In this document: positions 37,959 to 51,530 of the stretch, piece after piece
How the letters are laid out: the number at the start of each line of letters is the position of its first letter
How positions within the stretch are numbered: position 1 is the stretch's first letter
Assembly (NCBI RefSeq): GCF_034190915.1
Contig: NW_026947545.1
Location: forward strand, 2,666,001-2,730,000
Direction of reading: 5' to 3'
DNA from: Cavia porcellus
Taxonomy: Eukaryota > Chordata > Mammalia > Rodentia > Caviidae
DNA: 64,000 nt
The notes under the pieces: model-generated
What the model saw: only the letters and a program-made list of their open reading frames with translations
What the model was told of the DNA's origin: nothing
Database searches by the model: none
Made by a program: the position numbers and the translations under genes

Positions 37959-40900
37959 GGGCGTGGTTTGAATCAGATGTTTTAATTAGGATAGGCAGTG
38001 AGTGGCTATGTAGGATGGAGAATAACACCATAGGGTGGTCAGCATGAGGAAGTCAGGAAACATGCAATGGCAATGTAGGGTAGGTTTCTGAAAAAATCAC
38101 GGGGTGGTGCGGATTTTAAGGGTTTCTAACAGGCCATTCACTAGTAGGAGTGAGAAAAACATCAGTGGGTGGTTTGAATCAGATGTTCTAATTAGGATAG
38201 GCAGTGAGTGGCTATGTAGGATGGAGAAAAGCACCGCGGGGTGGTCATCATGGGGAGGTCAGGACACATGCAGTGGCAATGTAGGATAGGTTTCTGAAAA
38301 ACATCGCGGGGTGGTGCGCATTGTAAGTGTTTCTAACAGGCTTTTCACTAGTAGGAGTGAGAAAAACATCACAGGGTGGTATGAATCGGAGGGCCTAAAT
38401 TATGATAGGCAGTGAGTGGCAACGTAGCATGGAGAAAAGCACACGGGGTAGTCACCATGGGGAGGACAGGAAACATGCAGGGGCAATGTAGGATAGTTTT
38501 CTGAAAAACATCATGGGGTGGTGGGCATTGTAAGGGTTTCTAACAGGCCTTTCACTAGTAGGAGTGAGAAAAACATCACGGGGTGGTGTGAATTAGATGT
38601 TCTGAATTAGGATAGGCAGTGAGTGGCAATGTAGGATGGAGAAAAGCACCACGGGGTTGTCAGCATGGGGAGGTCAGGAAACATGCAGTGGCAATGTAGG
38701 ATAGGTTTCTGAAAAAAACAGCAGGGTGGTGCGCATTGTAAGGGTTTCTAACAGGCCATTCACTAGTAGGAGTGAGAAAAACATTACGGGGTTGTTTGAA
38801 TCAGATGTTCTGAATTAGGATATACAGGGAGTGGCAATGTAGGATGGAGAAAAGCACCACGAGGTTGTCAGCATGGGGAGGTCAGGAAACATGCAGTGGC
38901 AATGTAGGATAGGTTTCTGAAAAACATCACTGGTTGTGTGCATTGTAAGGCTTTCTAACAGGCCATTCACTAGTAGGAGTGAGAAAAACATCACAGGATG
39001 GTGTGAATCGTAGGGCCTGAATTAGGATAGGCAGTGAGTGGCAATATAAAATGGAGAAAAGCACCACGGTGTGGTCAGCATGGGGAGGTCAGGAAACATG
39101 CAGTGGCAATGTAGGAAAGGTTTCTGAAAAACATCACGGGGTGGTGCGCCTTGTAAGGGTATCTAACAAGCCATTCCCTGGTAGCAGTGAGAAATACATC
39201 ACGGGAAGGTGTGAGTCGGAAGGCCTGAATCAGAATAGGCAGTGAGTGGCAATGTAGGATGGAGAAAAGCACCACGGCACGGTCTTCATTGGGAAGTCAG
39301 GACACATGCAGTGGCAATGTAGGATAGGTTTCTGAAAAACATCACGGCGTAGTGCGCATGGTAAGGGTTTCTAACAGGCCATTTTCTAGTAGGAGTGAGA
39401 AATACATCATGGTGTGGTATGAATTGGAGGGCCTGAATCAAGTTTGACTGTGAGTGGAAATGTAGGTTGGAGAAAAGCTCCACGGGTTGGTGAGCATGTG
39501 AATGTCAGGAAACATGCATTGTCAATGTACGATAGGTTTTTGAAAAACGTCGGGGCGTTGTGCGCATTGTAAGGGTTTGTAGCAGGCCCTTCACTAGTAG
39601 GAGTGAGAAAAACATCACGTGGTGGTGTGAATCGGAATGGCTGAATTAGGATTGGCAGTGAGTGGCAATGAAGAATGGAGAAAATCACAATGGGTTGGTC
39701 AACATGGGGAGGTCAGGAAACGTGTAATGGCAATGTAGGGTATGTTTCTGAAAAACATCGCGGGGTGGTGCACATTGTAAGGCTTTCTAACAAGCCATTC
39801 ACAAGTATGAGTGAAAAAAACATCACAGGGTGTTGTGAATCAGAGGGTGTGAATTAGGATAGGCTGTGAGTTGCAATGTAGGATGGAGAAAAGCACCACG
39901 GGTTTGTCAGCATGGGGAGGCAAGGAAACATGTAGTGGCAATGTAGAGTAGGTTTCTGATAAGCATCACTGGGTGGTGCGCATTGTAAGTGTTTCTAACA
40001 GGCCATTCACTAGTAGGAGTGAGAACAACATCACGCGGTGGTGTGAATTAGAGGGTCTGAATCAGGATAGGCATTGAGTGGCAATGTAGGATGGAGAAAA
40101 GCAGCAAAGGGTGGTCATCTTGGGGAGGTCAGGACACATGCAGTGGCAAAGTAGGATAGTTTTCTGAAAAACATCACGGGGTGGTGCCCATTGTAAGGCT
40201 TTCTAACAGGCCTATTCACTAGTAGGAGTGAGAAAAACATCATGGGGTGGTGTGAATCGGAGGGACTGAATTAGGATAGGCAGTGAGTGGCAATGTAGGA
40301 TGGAGAAAAGCACCACAGGGTGGTCCGCATGGGGAGGTCAGGAAACATGCAATGGCAATGTAGGATAGTTTCCTGAAAACATCACGGGGTCGTGCAGATT
40401 TTAACGGTTTCTAACAGGCCATTCAATAGTAGGAGTGAGAAAAACATCACGGGGTGGTTTGAATCAGATGTTCTGAATTAGGATATACAGTGAGTGGCAA
40501 TGTAGGATGGAGAAAAGCAGTACGGGGTTGTCAGCATGGGGAGGTCAGTAAACATGCAGTGGCAATGTAGGATAGGTTTCTGAAAAACATCGCTGGTTGT
40601 GTGCATTGTAAGGCTTTCTAACAGGCGATTCACTAGTAGGAGTGAGAAAAACATCACAGGGTGGTGTGAATCGTAGGGTCTGAATTAGGATAGGCAGTGA
40701 GTGGCAATATAAAATGGAGAAAAGCACCACGGTGTGGTCAGCATGGGGAGGTCAGGAAACATGCATTGTCAATGTACGAAAGGTTTATGAAAAACGTCGC
40801 GGGGTTGTGCGCATTGTAAGTGTTTGTGGCAGGCCCTTCAGTAGTAGGAGTGAGAAAAACATCCCGTGGTGGTGTGAATCTGAGGGGCTAAATTAGGATT

Positions 40901-41488
40901 GGCAGTGAGTGGCAATGAAGAAAGGAGAAAAGCACCACGGGTTGGTCAACATGGGGAGGTCAGGAAACATGTAATGGCAATGTAGGTTAGGTTTCTGAAA
41001 AACATCACGGGGTGGTGCACATTGTAAGGCTTTCTAACCAGCCATTCGTAAGTAGGAGTGAAAAAAACATCACAGGGTGGTGTGAATCAGAGGGTCTGAA
41101 TTAGGATAGGCTGTAAGTGGCAATGTAGGATGGAGAAAAGCACCACGGGTTTGTCAGCATGGGGAGGCAAGGAAACATGCAGTGGCAATGTAGAATATGT
41201 TTCTGATAAGCATCACTGGGTGGTGCGCATTGTAAGGGTTTCTAACAGGCCATTCACTATAAGGAGTGAGAACAACATCACGCGGTGGTGTGAATTGGAG
41301 GGCCTGAATCAGGATAGGATTTGAGTGGCAATGTAGGATGGAGAAAAGCAGCAAAGGGTGGTCATCATGGGGAGGTCAGGACACATGCAGTGGCAAAGTA
41401 GGATAGTTTTCTGAAAAACATCACGGTGTGGTGCGGATTTTAAGGGTTTCTAACAGGCCATTCACTAATAGGAGTGAGAAAAACATCA
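37959..41488 (+). repeat. Shortened 17-monomer HOR derivative (3530 bp)
   Basis: Starts in phase with copy 3 (offset 7495 bp) and follows it to about 39.95-40.04 kb. It then skips about 16 monomers to the phase of 35.89 kb (offset 4152), later skips two more near 40.76 kb (offset 3739) and one more by 40.9 kb (offset 3530). It ends at the normal phase point. Every skip removes a whole number of monomers. The A-run monomer is in the part that is gone. No gene seen. Confidence 0.85.
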
Positions 41489-44400
41489 GGGGGTGGTTTG
41501 AATCAGATGTTTTAATTAGGATAGGCAGTGAGTGGCTATGTAGGATGGAGAATAGCACCATAGGGTGGTCAGCATGAGGAAGTCAGGAAACATGCAATGG
41601 CAATGAAGGGTAGGTTTCTGAAAAAATCACGGGGTGGTGCGGATTTTAAGGGTTTCTAACAGGCCATTCACTAGTAGGAGTGAGAAAAACATCAGGGGGT
41701 GGTTTGAATCTGATGTTCTAATTAGGATAGGCAGTGAGTGGCTATGTACAACGGAGAAAAGCACCGCGGGGTGGTCATCATGGGGAGGTCAGGACACATG
41801 CAGTGGCAATGTAGGATAGGTTTCTGAAAAACATCGCGGGGTGGTGCGCATTGTAAGTGTTTCTAACAGGCCATTCACTAGTAGGAGTGAGAAAAACATC
41901 ACAGGGTGGTGTGAATCGTAGGGCCTGAATTAGGATAGGCAGTGAGTGGCAATATAAAATCGAGAAAAGCACCACGGTGTGGTCAGCATGGGCAGGTCAG
42001 GAAACATGCAGTGGCAATGTAGGAAAGGTTTCTGAAAAACATCACGGGGTGGTGCGCCTTTTAAGGGTATCTAACAAGCCATTCCCTGTTAGGAGTGAGA
42101 AATACATCACGGGAAGGTGTAAGTCGGAAGGCCTGAATCAGAATAGGCATTGAGTGGCAATGTAGGATGGAGAAAAGCACCACGGCACGGTCATCATTGG
42201 GAAGTCAGGACACATGCAGTGGCAATGTAGGATAGGTTTCTGAAAAACAGCACGGCGTAGTGCGCATGGTAAGGGTTTCTAACAGGCCATTTTCTAGTAG
42301 GAGTGAGAAATACATCATGGTGTGGTATGAATTGGAGGGCCTGAATCAAGTTTGACTGTGAGTAGAAATGTAGGTTGGAGAAAAGCTCCACGGGTTGGTG
42401 AGCCTGGGAAAGTCAGGAAACATGCATTGTCAATGTACGATAGGTTTCTCAAAAACGTCGCGGGGTTGTGCGCATTGTAAGGGTTTGTAGCAGGCCCTTC
42501 ACTAGTAGGAGTGAGAAAAACATCACGTAGTGGTGTGAAACGGAGTGGCTGAATTAGGATTGGCAGTGAGTGGCAATGAAGAATGGAGAAAAGCACAATG
42601 GGTTGGTCAACAAGGGGAGGTCAGGAAACGTGTAATGGCAATGTAGGGTATGTTTCTGAAAAACATCGCTGGGTGGTGCACATTGTAAGGCATTCTATCA
42701 AGCCATTCACAAGTATGAGTGAAAAAAAATCACAGGGTGGTGTGAATCAGAGAGTGTGAATTAGGATAGGCTGTGAGTTGCAATGTAGGATGGAGAAAAG
42801 CACCACGGGTTTGTCAGGATGGGGAGGCAAGGAAACATGTAGTGGCAATGTAGAATAGTTTTCTGATAAGCATCACTGGGTGGTGCGCATTGTAAGGGTT
42901 TCTAACAGGCCATTCACTAGTAGGAGTGAGAACAACATCACGCGGTGGTGTGAATTAGAGGGCCTGAATCAGGATAGGCATTGAGTGGCAATGTAGGATG
43001 GAGAAAAGCAACAAAGGGTGGTCATCATGGGAAGGTCAGGATACATGCAGTGGCCAAGTAGGATAGTTTTCTGAAAAACATCACGGGGTGGTGCCCATTG
43101 TAAGGCTTTCTAACAGGCCATTCACTAGTAGGAGTGAGAAAAACATCACGGGGTGGTGTGAATCGGAGGGACTGAATTAGGATAGGCAGTGAGTGGCAAT
43201 GCAGGATGGAGAAAAGCACTACAGGGTGGTCCGCATGGGGAGGTCAGGAAACATGCAATGGCAATGTAGGATAGTTTTCTGAAAACATCACGGGGTCGTG
43301 CGGATTTTAAGGGTTTCTAACAGGCCATTCAATAGTAGGAGTGAGAAAAACATCACGGGGTGGTTTGAATCAGATGTTCTGAATTAGGATATACAGTGAG
43401 TGGCAATGTAGGATGGAGAAAAGCACCACGGGGTTGTCAGCATGGGGAGGTCAGGAAACATGCAGTGGCAATGTAGGATAGGTTTCTGAAAAACATCACT
43501 GGTTGTGTGCATTGTAAGGCTTTCTAACAGGCCATTCACTAGTAGGAGTGAGAAAAATATCACAGGGTGGTGTGAATCGTAAGACCTGAATTAGGATAGG
43601 CAGTGAGTGGCAATATAAAATGGAGAAAAGCACCACGGTGTGGTCAGCATGGGGTGGTCAGGAAACATGCAGTGGCAATGTAGGAAAGGTTTCTGAAAAA
43701 CATCACGGGGTGGTGCGCCTTGTAAGGGTATCTAACAAGCCATTCCCTGGTAGGAGTGAGAAATACATCACGGGAAGGTTTGAGTCGGAAGGCCTGAATC
43801 AGAATAGGCAGTGAGTGGCAATGTAGGATGGAGAAAAGCACCACGGCACGGTCATCATTGGGAAGTCAGGACACATGCAGTGGCAATGTAGGATAGGTTT
43901 CTGAAAAACATCACGGCGTAGTGCGCATGGTAAGGGTTTCTAACAGGCCATTTTCTAGTAGGAGTGAGAATTACATCATGGTGTGGTATGAATTGGAGGG
44001 CCTGAATCAAGTTTGACTGTGAGTGGAAATGTAGGTTGGAGAAAAGCTCCACGGGTTGGTGAGCAGGGGAAAGTCAGGAAACATGCATTGTCAATGTACG
44101 ATAGGTTTCTGAAAAACGTCACGGGGTTGTGCGCATTGTAAGGGTTTGTAGCAGGCCCTTCACTAGTAGGAGTGAGAAAAACATCACGTGGTGGTGTGAA
44201 TCGGAGTGGCTGAATTAGGATTGGCAGTGAGTGGCAATGAAGAATGGAGAAAAGCACAACGGTTTGGTCAACATGGGGAGGTCAGGAAACGTGTAATGGC
44301 AATGTAGGGTATGTTTCTGAAAAACATCGCCGGGTGGTGCACATTGTAAGGCTTTCTAACAAGCCATTCACAAGTATGAGTGAAAAAAACATCACAGGGT

Positions 44401-44597
44401 GGTGTGAATCAGAGTGTGTGAATTAGGATAGGCTGTGAGTTGCAATGTAGGATGGAGAAAAGCACCACGGGTTTGTCAGCATGGGGAGGCAAGGAAACAT
44501 GTAGTGGCAATGTAGAATAGGTTTCTGATAAGCATCACTGGTTGGTGCGCATTGTAAGGGTTTCTAACAGGCCATTCACTAGTAGGAGTGAGAACAA
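41489..44597 (+). repeat. Second derivative with an 8-monomer duplication (1661 bp)
   Basis: Begins at the HOR phase point, skips three monomers near 41.88 kb, then follows the preceding derivative at about 2907 bp. About 41.94-42.94 kb is repeated at 43.60-44.60 kb with an offset of 1661 bp (8 monomers), so the array steps back one 8-mer between 43.44 and 43.64 kb. No gene seen. Confidence 0.8.
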
Positions 44598-47500
44598 CAT
44601 CACGTGGTAGTGTGAATTGGAGGGCCTGAAACAGGATAGGCAGTGAGTGGCAATGTAGGATGGAGAAAAGCACCAAAGGGTGGTCATCATGGGGAGGTCA
44701 GGACACATGCAGTGGCAAAGTAGGATAGTTTTCTGAAAAACATCACGGGGTGGTGTCCATTGTAAGGCTTTCTAACAAGCCATTCACTAATAGGAGTGAG
44801 AAAAACATCACGGGGATGTGTAAATCGGAGGGCCTGAAGTAGGATAGGCAGTGAGTGGCATTGTAAAATGGAGAAAAGCACCACGGTTTGGTCAGCATGG
44901 GGAGGTCAGGAAACATTCAGTGTCAATGTAGGATAGGTTTCTGATAAACATCTCTGGGTGATGCGCATTGTAAGGGTTTCTAACAGGCCATTGATTAGTA
45001 GGAGTGAGAAAAACATCACGTGGTATTGTGAATCGGTGGGCCTGAATTAGGATAGGCAGTGAGTGGCAACATAACATGGAGAAAAGCACCACGGTGTGGT
45101 CAGCATAGGGAGGTCAGGAAACATGCAGTGGCAATGCAGGATCGGTTTCTGAAATTTATCGCGGGGTGGTGAGAATTGTAAGGCTTTCTAACAGGCCATT
45201 CACTAGTAGGAGTGAGAATAACATCACGGGGTGGTGTGAATCAGAGGGCCTGAATTACGAAAAGCAGTGAGTGGCAATGTAGGTTGGAGAAAATCACCAC
45301 GGGTTGGTCAGCATGGGTAGGTCAGGAAACATGCAGTGGCAATGTAGGATAGGTTTCTGAAAAACATCGCGGGGTTGTGCGCATTGTCAGTGTTTGTAGC
45401 AGGCCATTCACTAGTAGGAGTGAGAAATACATCATGGTGTGGTGTGAATCGGAGGGCATGAATCAAGATAGACAGTGAGTGGCAATGTAGGATGGAGAAA
45501 AGCACCACAGGTTGGTAAGCATGGGGAAGTCAGGAAACATGCAATGGCAAAGTAGGATAGGTTTCTGAAAAACATCGCGGGGTTGTGCGCATTGTAAGGG
45601 TTTGTAGCAGGCCATTCACTAGTAGGAGTGACAAAATCATCACGGGGTGGTGTGAATCGTTGGGCCTGAATTAGGATAGGCAGTGGGTGGCAGTGTAGGA
45701 TGGAGAAAAGCACCATGGGGTGGTCAGGATGGGGAGGTCAGGAAAAATGCAGTTGCAATGCAGGATAGGTTTCTGAAAAACATCGCGGCGTAGTGCGCAT
45801 GGGAAGGGTTTCTAACCGGTCATTTACTAGTAGGAGTGAGAAATACATCATGGTGTGGTGTGAATTGGAGGGCCTGAATCAAATTAGACAGTGAGGGGCA
45901 ATGTAGGATGGAGAAAAGCCCAACGGGTTGGTGAGCATGGGGATGTCAGGAAACATGCATTGTGAATGTACGAAAGGTTTTTGAAAAACATCGCGGGGTT
46001 GTGCGCATTGTAAGTGTTTGTAGCAGGCCCTTCACTAGTAGGAGTGAGAAAAACATCCCGTGGTGGTGTGAATCGGAGGGGCTGAATAAGTATTGGCAGT
46101 GAGTGGCAATGAAGAATGGAGAAATACTCCACGGGTTGGTCAACATGGGGAGGTCAGGAAACATGTAATGGCAATGTAGGTTATGTTTCTGAAAAACATC
46201 GCGGGGTGGTGCACATTGTAAGGCTTTCTAACAACCAATTCACAAGTAGGAGTGAAAAAAACATCACAGGGTGGTGTGAATCAGAGGGTCTGAATGAGGA
46301 TAGGCTGTGAGTGGCAATGTAGGATGGAGAAAAGCACCACGGGTTTGTCAGCATGGGGAGGCAAGGAAACATGCAGTGGCAATGTAGAATAGGTTTCTGA
46401 TAAGCATTACTGGGTGGTGCGCATTGTAAGGATTTCTAACAGGCCATTCACTAGTAGGAGTGAGAACAAAATCACGCGGTGGTGTGAATCGGAGGCACTG
46501 AATTAGGATAGGGAGTGAGAGGCAATGTAGGATGGAGAAAACACCACAGGGTGTTCAGCATGGGGAAGTCAGGAAACATGCAGTGGTAATGTAGGATAGG
46601 TTTCTGAAAAACATCGCGGGGTGGTGAGAATTGAAAGGCTTTCTAACAGGCCATTCACTAGTAGGAGTGAGAAAAACATCACGCGGTGGTGTGAATCAGA
46701 GGGCCTGAATTATGAAAAACAGTGAGTGGCAATGTAGAATGGAGAAAATCACCACGGGTTGGGCAGCATGGGGAGGTCAGGAAACATGCAGTGGCAATTT
46801 AGGATAGATTTCTGAAAAAAACATCGGGGTGGTGCGCATTGTAAGGGTTTCTAACAGGCCATTCACTAGTAAGAGTGAGAAAAATATCACGGGGTGGTGT
46901 GAATCGGAAGGCCTGATTTAGGATAGGCAGTGAGTGGCAATGTAGGATGGAGGAAACCACCACAGTGTCGTCAGTATGAGGATGTCAGGAAACATGCAGT
47001 GGCAAATAAGATAATTTTCTGAAAAACATCACATGGTGGTGCCCATTGTAAGGCTTTCTAACAGGCCATTCACTAGTAGGAGTGAGAAAAGCGTCACGCG
47101 GTGGTGTGAATCGGAGGACCTGTATTAGGACAGGCATTGAGTGGCAATGTAGGATGGAGTAAAGCATCATGGGGTCGTCAGTATGGGGAGGTCAGGAAAC
47201 ATGCAGTGGCAATGCAGGATCGGTTTCTGAAAAACATCGCGAGGTTGGGCGCATTGTAAAGGTATCTAACAGGCCATTTACTAGTAGGAGTGAGAAATAC
47301 ATCTTTTTGTGGTGTGAATCGGAGGGCCTGAATCAAGTTAGACAGTGAGTGGCAATGTAGGATGGAGAAAAGCACCACGGGTTGGTGAGCATGGGGAGGT
47401 CAGGAAACATGCAATGGCAATGTAGGATAGGTTTCTGAAAAACATCGCGGGGTTGTGCGCATTATAAGTGTTTGTAGCAGCCATTCACTAGTAATAGTGA

Positions 47501-48519
47501 CAAAATGATCACGGGGTGGTGAGAATCAGAGGGCCTGAATTAGGATAGGGAGTGAGTGGCAATGTAGGATGGAGAAAAGCACCACAGGGTGATCAGCACT
47601 GGGAGGTCAGGAAACATGCAATGGCAATGTAGGATATTTTTCTGAAAACATCACGGGGTGGTGCAGATTTTAAGGTTTTCTAACAGGCCATTCACTAGTA
47701 GGAGTGAGAAAAACATCACGGGGTGGTGTGAATCAGATGTTCTGAATTAGGATAGGCAGTGAGTGGCAAAGTAGGAGGGAGAAAAGCACCACGGGGTGTT
47801 AAGCATGGGGAGGTCAGGAAACATGCAGTGGCAATGTAGGATAGGCTTCTGAATAAAACAGCGGGGTGGTGCACATTGTAAGGGTTTCTAACAGGCCATT
47901 CACTAGTAGGAGTGAGAAAAACATCACGGGGTGGTTTGAATCAGATGTTCTGAATTAGGATAGGCAGTGAGTGGCAATGTAAGATGGAGAAAAGCACCAC
48001 GGGGTTGTCAGCATGGGGAGGTCAGGAAACATGCATTGGCAATGTAGGATAGGTTTCTGAAAAACATCGCTGGTGGTGCACATTGTAAGGCTTTCTAACA
48101 GGCCATTCACTAGTAGGAGTGAGAAAAATATCACAGGGCGTTGTGAATCGGAGGGCCTGAATTAGGATAGGCAGTGAGTGGCAATATAAAATGGAGAAAA
48201 GCACCACGGTGTGGTCAACATGGGGAGGTCAGGAAACATGCAATGGCAATTTAGGATAGGTTTCTGAAAAAAAAGCTGGGTGGTGCGCATTGTACAAATT
48301 TCTAACAGGCCATTCACTAGTAGGATTGAGAAAAACATCAGGGGGTGGTGTGATTCGGAGGGCCTGAGTTAGGACAGGCAGTGAGTCGCAATGTAGGATG
48401 GAGAAAAGCACCACAGGGTGGTCAGCATAGGGAAGTCAGGAAACATGCAATAGCAATGTAGGATAGTTTTCTGAAAACATCACGGGGTGGTGCGGATTTT
48501 AAGGGTTTCTAACAGGCCA
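44598..48519 (+). repeat. Diverged block, 17-monomer period, first copy
   Basis: About 44.99-46.4 kb returns at 48.52-49.95 kb with an offset of 3528-3529 bp (17 monomers). 46.9-47.6 kb is echoed at 52.3-53.0 kb, 5410 bp (26 monomers) away. Monomers here are visibly more different from each other than in 15-38 kb. A short A8 tract of the A-run class lies at 48,267. No gene seen. Confidence 0.8.
48267..48274 (+). repeat. Short A8 tract of the A-run class
   Basis: Followed by gctgggtggtgcgcattg, recognisably the gccgggtgg class with one change. It may be a short or contracted state. Confidence 0.7.
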
Positions 48520-49950
48520 TTCATTAATAGGAGTGAGAAAAACATCACGTGGTATTGTGAATCGGTGGGCCTGAATTAGGATAGGCAGTGAGTGGCAACA
48601 TAACCTGGAGAAAAGCACCACGGTGTGGTCAGCATGGGGAGGTCAGGAAACATGCAGTGGCAATGCAGGATCGGTTTCTGAAATACATCGCGGGGTGGTG
48701 AGAATTGTAAGGCTTTCTAACAGGCCATTCACTAGTAGGAGTGAGAAAAATATCACGGGGTGGTGTGAATCAGAGGGCCTCAATTATGCAAAGCAGTGAG
48801 TGGCAATATAGGATGGAGAAAATCACCACGGGTTGGTCAGCATGGGGAGGTCAGGAAACATGCAGTGGCAATGTAGGATAGGTTTCTGAAAAACATCGCG
48901 GGGTTGTGCTCATTGTCAGTGTTTGTAGCAGGCCATTCACTAGTAGGAGTGAGAAATACATCCTGGTGTGGTGTGAATCGGAGGGCATGAATCAAGTTAG
49001 ACAATGAGTGGCAATGTAGGATGGAGAAAAGCACCACGGGTTGGTGAGCATGGGGAAGTCAGGAAACATGCAATGGCAATGTAGGATAGGTTTCTGAAAA
49101 ACATCACGGGGTTGTGCGCATTGTCAGTGCTTGTGGCAGGCCATTCACTAGTATGAGTGACAAAATCATCACGGGGTGGTGTGAATCGGCGGGCCTGAAT
49201 CAGGATAGGCAGTGCGTGGCAGTGTAGGATGGAGAAAAGCACCATGGGGTGACAGGATGGGGAGGTCAGGAAAAATGCAGTGGCAATGCAGGATAGGTTT
49301 CTGAAAAACATCGCGGCGTTGTGCGCATGGGAAGGGTTTCCAACCGGCCATTTACTAGTAGGAGTGAGAAATACATCAGGGTGTGGTGTGAATTGGAGGG
49401 CCTGAATAAAGTTAGACAGTGAGTGGCAATGTAGGATGGAGAAAAGCCCCACGGGTTGGTGAGCATGGGGAGGTCAGGAAACATGCATTGTCAATGTACA
49501 AAACGTTTCTGAAAAACGTCGTGGAGTTGTGTGCATTGTAAGGGTTTGTAGCAGGCCCTTCACTAGTAGGAGTGAGAGAAACATCCCGTGGTGGTGTGAT
49601 TCGGAGGGGCTGAATTAGGATTGGCAGTGAGTGGCAATGAAGAATGGAGAAAAGCACCATGAGTTGGTCAACATGGGGAGGTCAGGAAACATGTAATGGC
49701 AATGTAGGGTAGGTTTCTGAAAAACATCGCGGGGTGGTGCACAGTGTAAGGCTTTCTAACAAGACATTCATAAGTAGGAGTGAAAAAAAACATCACAGGG
49801 TTGTGTGAATCAGAGGGTCTGAATTAGGATAGGCTGTGAGTGGCAAAGTAGGATGGAGAAAAGCACAACGGGTTTGTCAGCATGGGGAGGAAAGGAATCA
49901 TGCAGTGGCAATGTAGAATATGTTTCTGATAAGCATCACTGGGTGGTGCG
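48520..49950 (+). repeat. Diverged block, 17-monomer period, second copy
   Basis: Matches 44.99-46.4 kb at about 3529 bp, including the gtggtattgtgaatcggtggg monomer near 48,548. An unusually long open frame (about 150 codons, minus strand, 48,997-49,452) lies here only because small indels shift the monomer phase. Its sequence is ordinary monomer and I do not regard it as coding. Confidence 0.75.
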
Positions 49951-51530
49951 CATTATAAGGGTTTCTAACAGGCCATTCACTAGTAGGACTGAGAAAAACA
50001 TCAGGGGGTGGTTTCAATCAGATGTTCTAATTAGGATAGGCATTGAGTGGCAATGTAGGATGGAGAAAAGCACCACGGTGTGGTCATCATGGGGAGGTCA
50101 GGACACATGCAGTGGCAATGTAGGATAGGTTTCTGAAAAACATCACGGGGTGGTGCACATTGTAAGGGTTTCTAACAGGCTTTTCACTAGTAGGAGTGAG
50201 AAAAACATCACAAGGGGGTATGAATTGGAGGGCCTGAATTATGATAGGCAGTGAGTGGCAACGTAGCATGGAGAAAAGCACCAAGCGGTAGTCACCATGG
50301 GGAGAACAGGAAACATGCAGTGGCAATGTAGTATAGTTTTCTGAAAAACATCACGGGGTGCTGGGCATTGTAAGGGTTTCTAACAGGCCTTTCACTAGTA
50401 GGAGTGAGAAAAACATCACGGGGTGGTGTGAATCAGATGTTCTGAATTAGGATAGGCAGTGAGTGGCAATGTAGGATGGAGAAAAGCACCACGGGGTGTT
50501 CAGCATGGGGTGATCAGGAAACATGAAGTGGCAATGTAGGATAGGTTTCTGAAAAAATCAGCGGGGTGGTGCACATTGTAAGGGTTTCTAACAGGCCATT
50601 CACTAGTAGGAGTGAGAAAAACTTCAGTGGTGTTTTGAATCAGATGTTCTGAATTAGGATATACAGTGAGTGGCAATGTAGGTTGGAGAAAAGCACCGTG
50701 GGGTTGTCAACTTGGGGAGGTCAGGAAACATGCGTTGGCAATGTAGGATAGGTTTCTGAAAAACATCGCTGGTTGTGTGCATTGTAAGGCTTTCTAACAA
50801 GCCATTCACTAGCAGGAGTGAGAAAAACATCACAGGGTGGTGTGAATCGTAGGTCCTGAATTAGGATAGGCAGTGAGTGACAATATAAAATGGAGAAAAG
50901 CACCACGGTGTGGTCAGCATGGGGAGGTCAGGAAACATGCAGTGGCAATGTAGGAAAGGTTTCTGAAAAACATCACGTTGTGGTGCGCCTTGGAAGTGTA
51001 TCTAAGCAGTTATTCCCTGGTAGGAGTGAGAAATACATCACGATAAGGTGTGAGTCGGAAGGCCTGAATCAGAATAGGCAGTGAGTGGCAATGTACGATG
51101 GAGAAAAGCACCACGGCATGGTCAAATTTTGGAGGTCAGGACACATGCAGTGGCAATGTAGGATAGGTTTCTGAAAAACATCGCGGCATAGTGCGCATGG
51201 GAAGGGTTTCTAACAGGCCATTTTCTAGTAGGAGTGAGAAATACATCATGGTGTGGTGTGAATTGGAGGGCCTGAATCAAGTTTGACAGGGAGTGGCAAT
51301 GTAGGATGGAGAAAAGCTCCACGGGTTGGTGAGCATGGGGAGGTCAGGAAACATGCATTGTCAATGTACGATAGGTTTCTGAAAAACGTCGCGGGGTTGT
51401 GCGCATTGTAAGGGTTTGTAGCAGGCCCTTCACTAGTAGGAGTGAGAAAAACATGACGTGGTGTTGTGAATCGGAGTGGCTGAATTAGGATTGGCAGTGA
51501 GTGGCAATGAAGAATGGAGAAAAGCACCAC
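49951..51530 (+). repeat. Diverged copy of the HOR head
   Basis: Follows the first ~2 kb of the 36-mer (phase of 15.69-17.2 kb, offset about 34.3 kb): a tggtttcaatcagatgtt monomer near 50,010, the gtagtcaccatgggg monomer near 50,290, a ccctgg monomer near 51,014 and a caggcccttcac monomer near 51,424. More diverged than the 15-38 kb copies. It shares a private ggggtgctgggcattg variant with HOR copy 3. No gene seen. Confidence 0.75.

Noticed and set aside
48997..49452. Longest open frame (about 151 codons, minus strand)
   Set aside because: It is a chain of two monomer translations joined by small indels. The sequence is ordinary satellite and the related segment at 45.4-46.1 kb does not keep the same frame.
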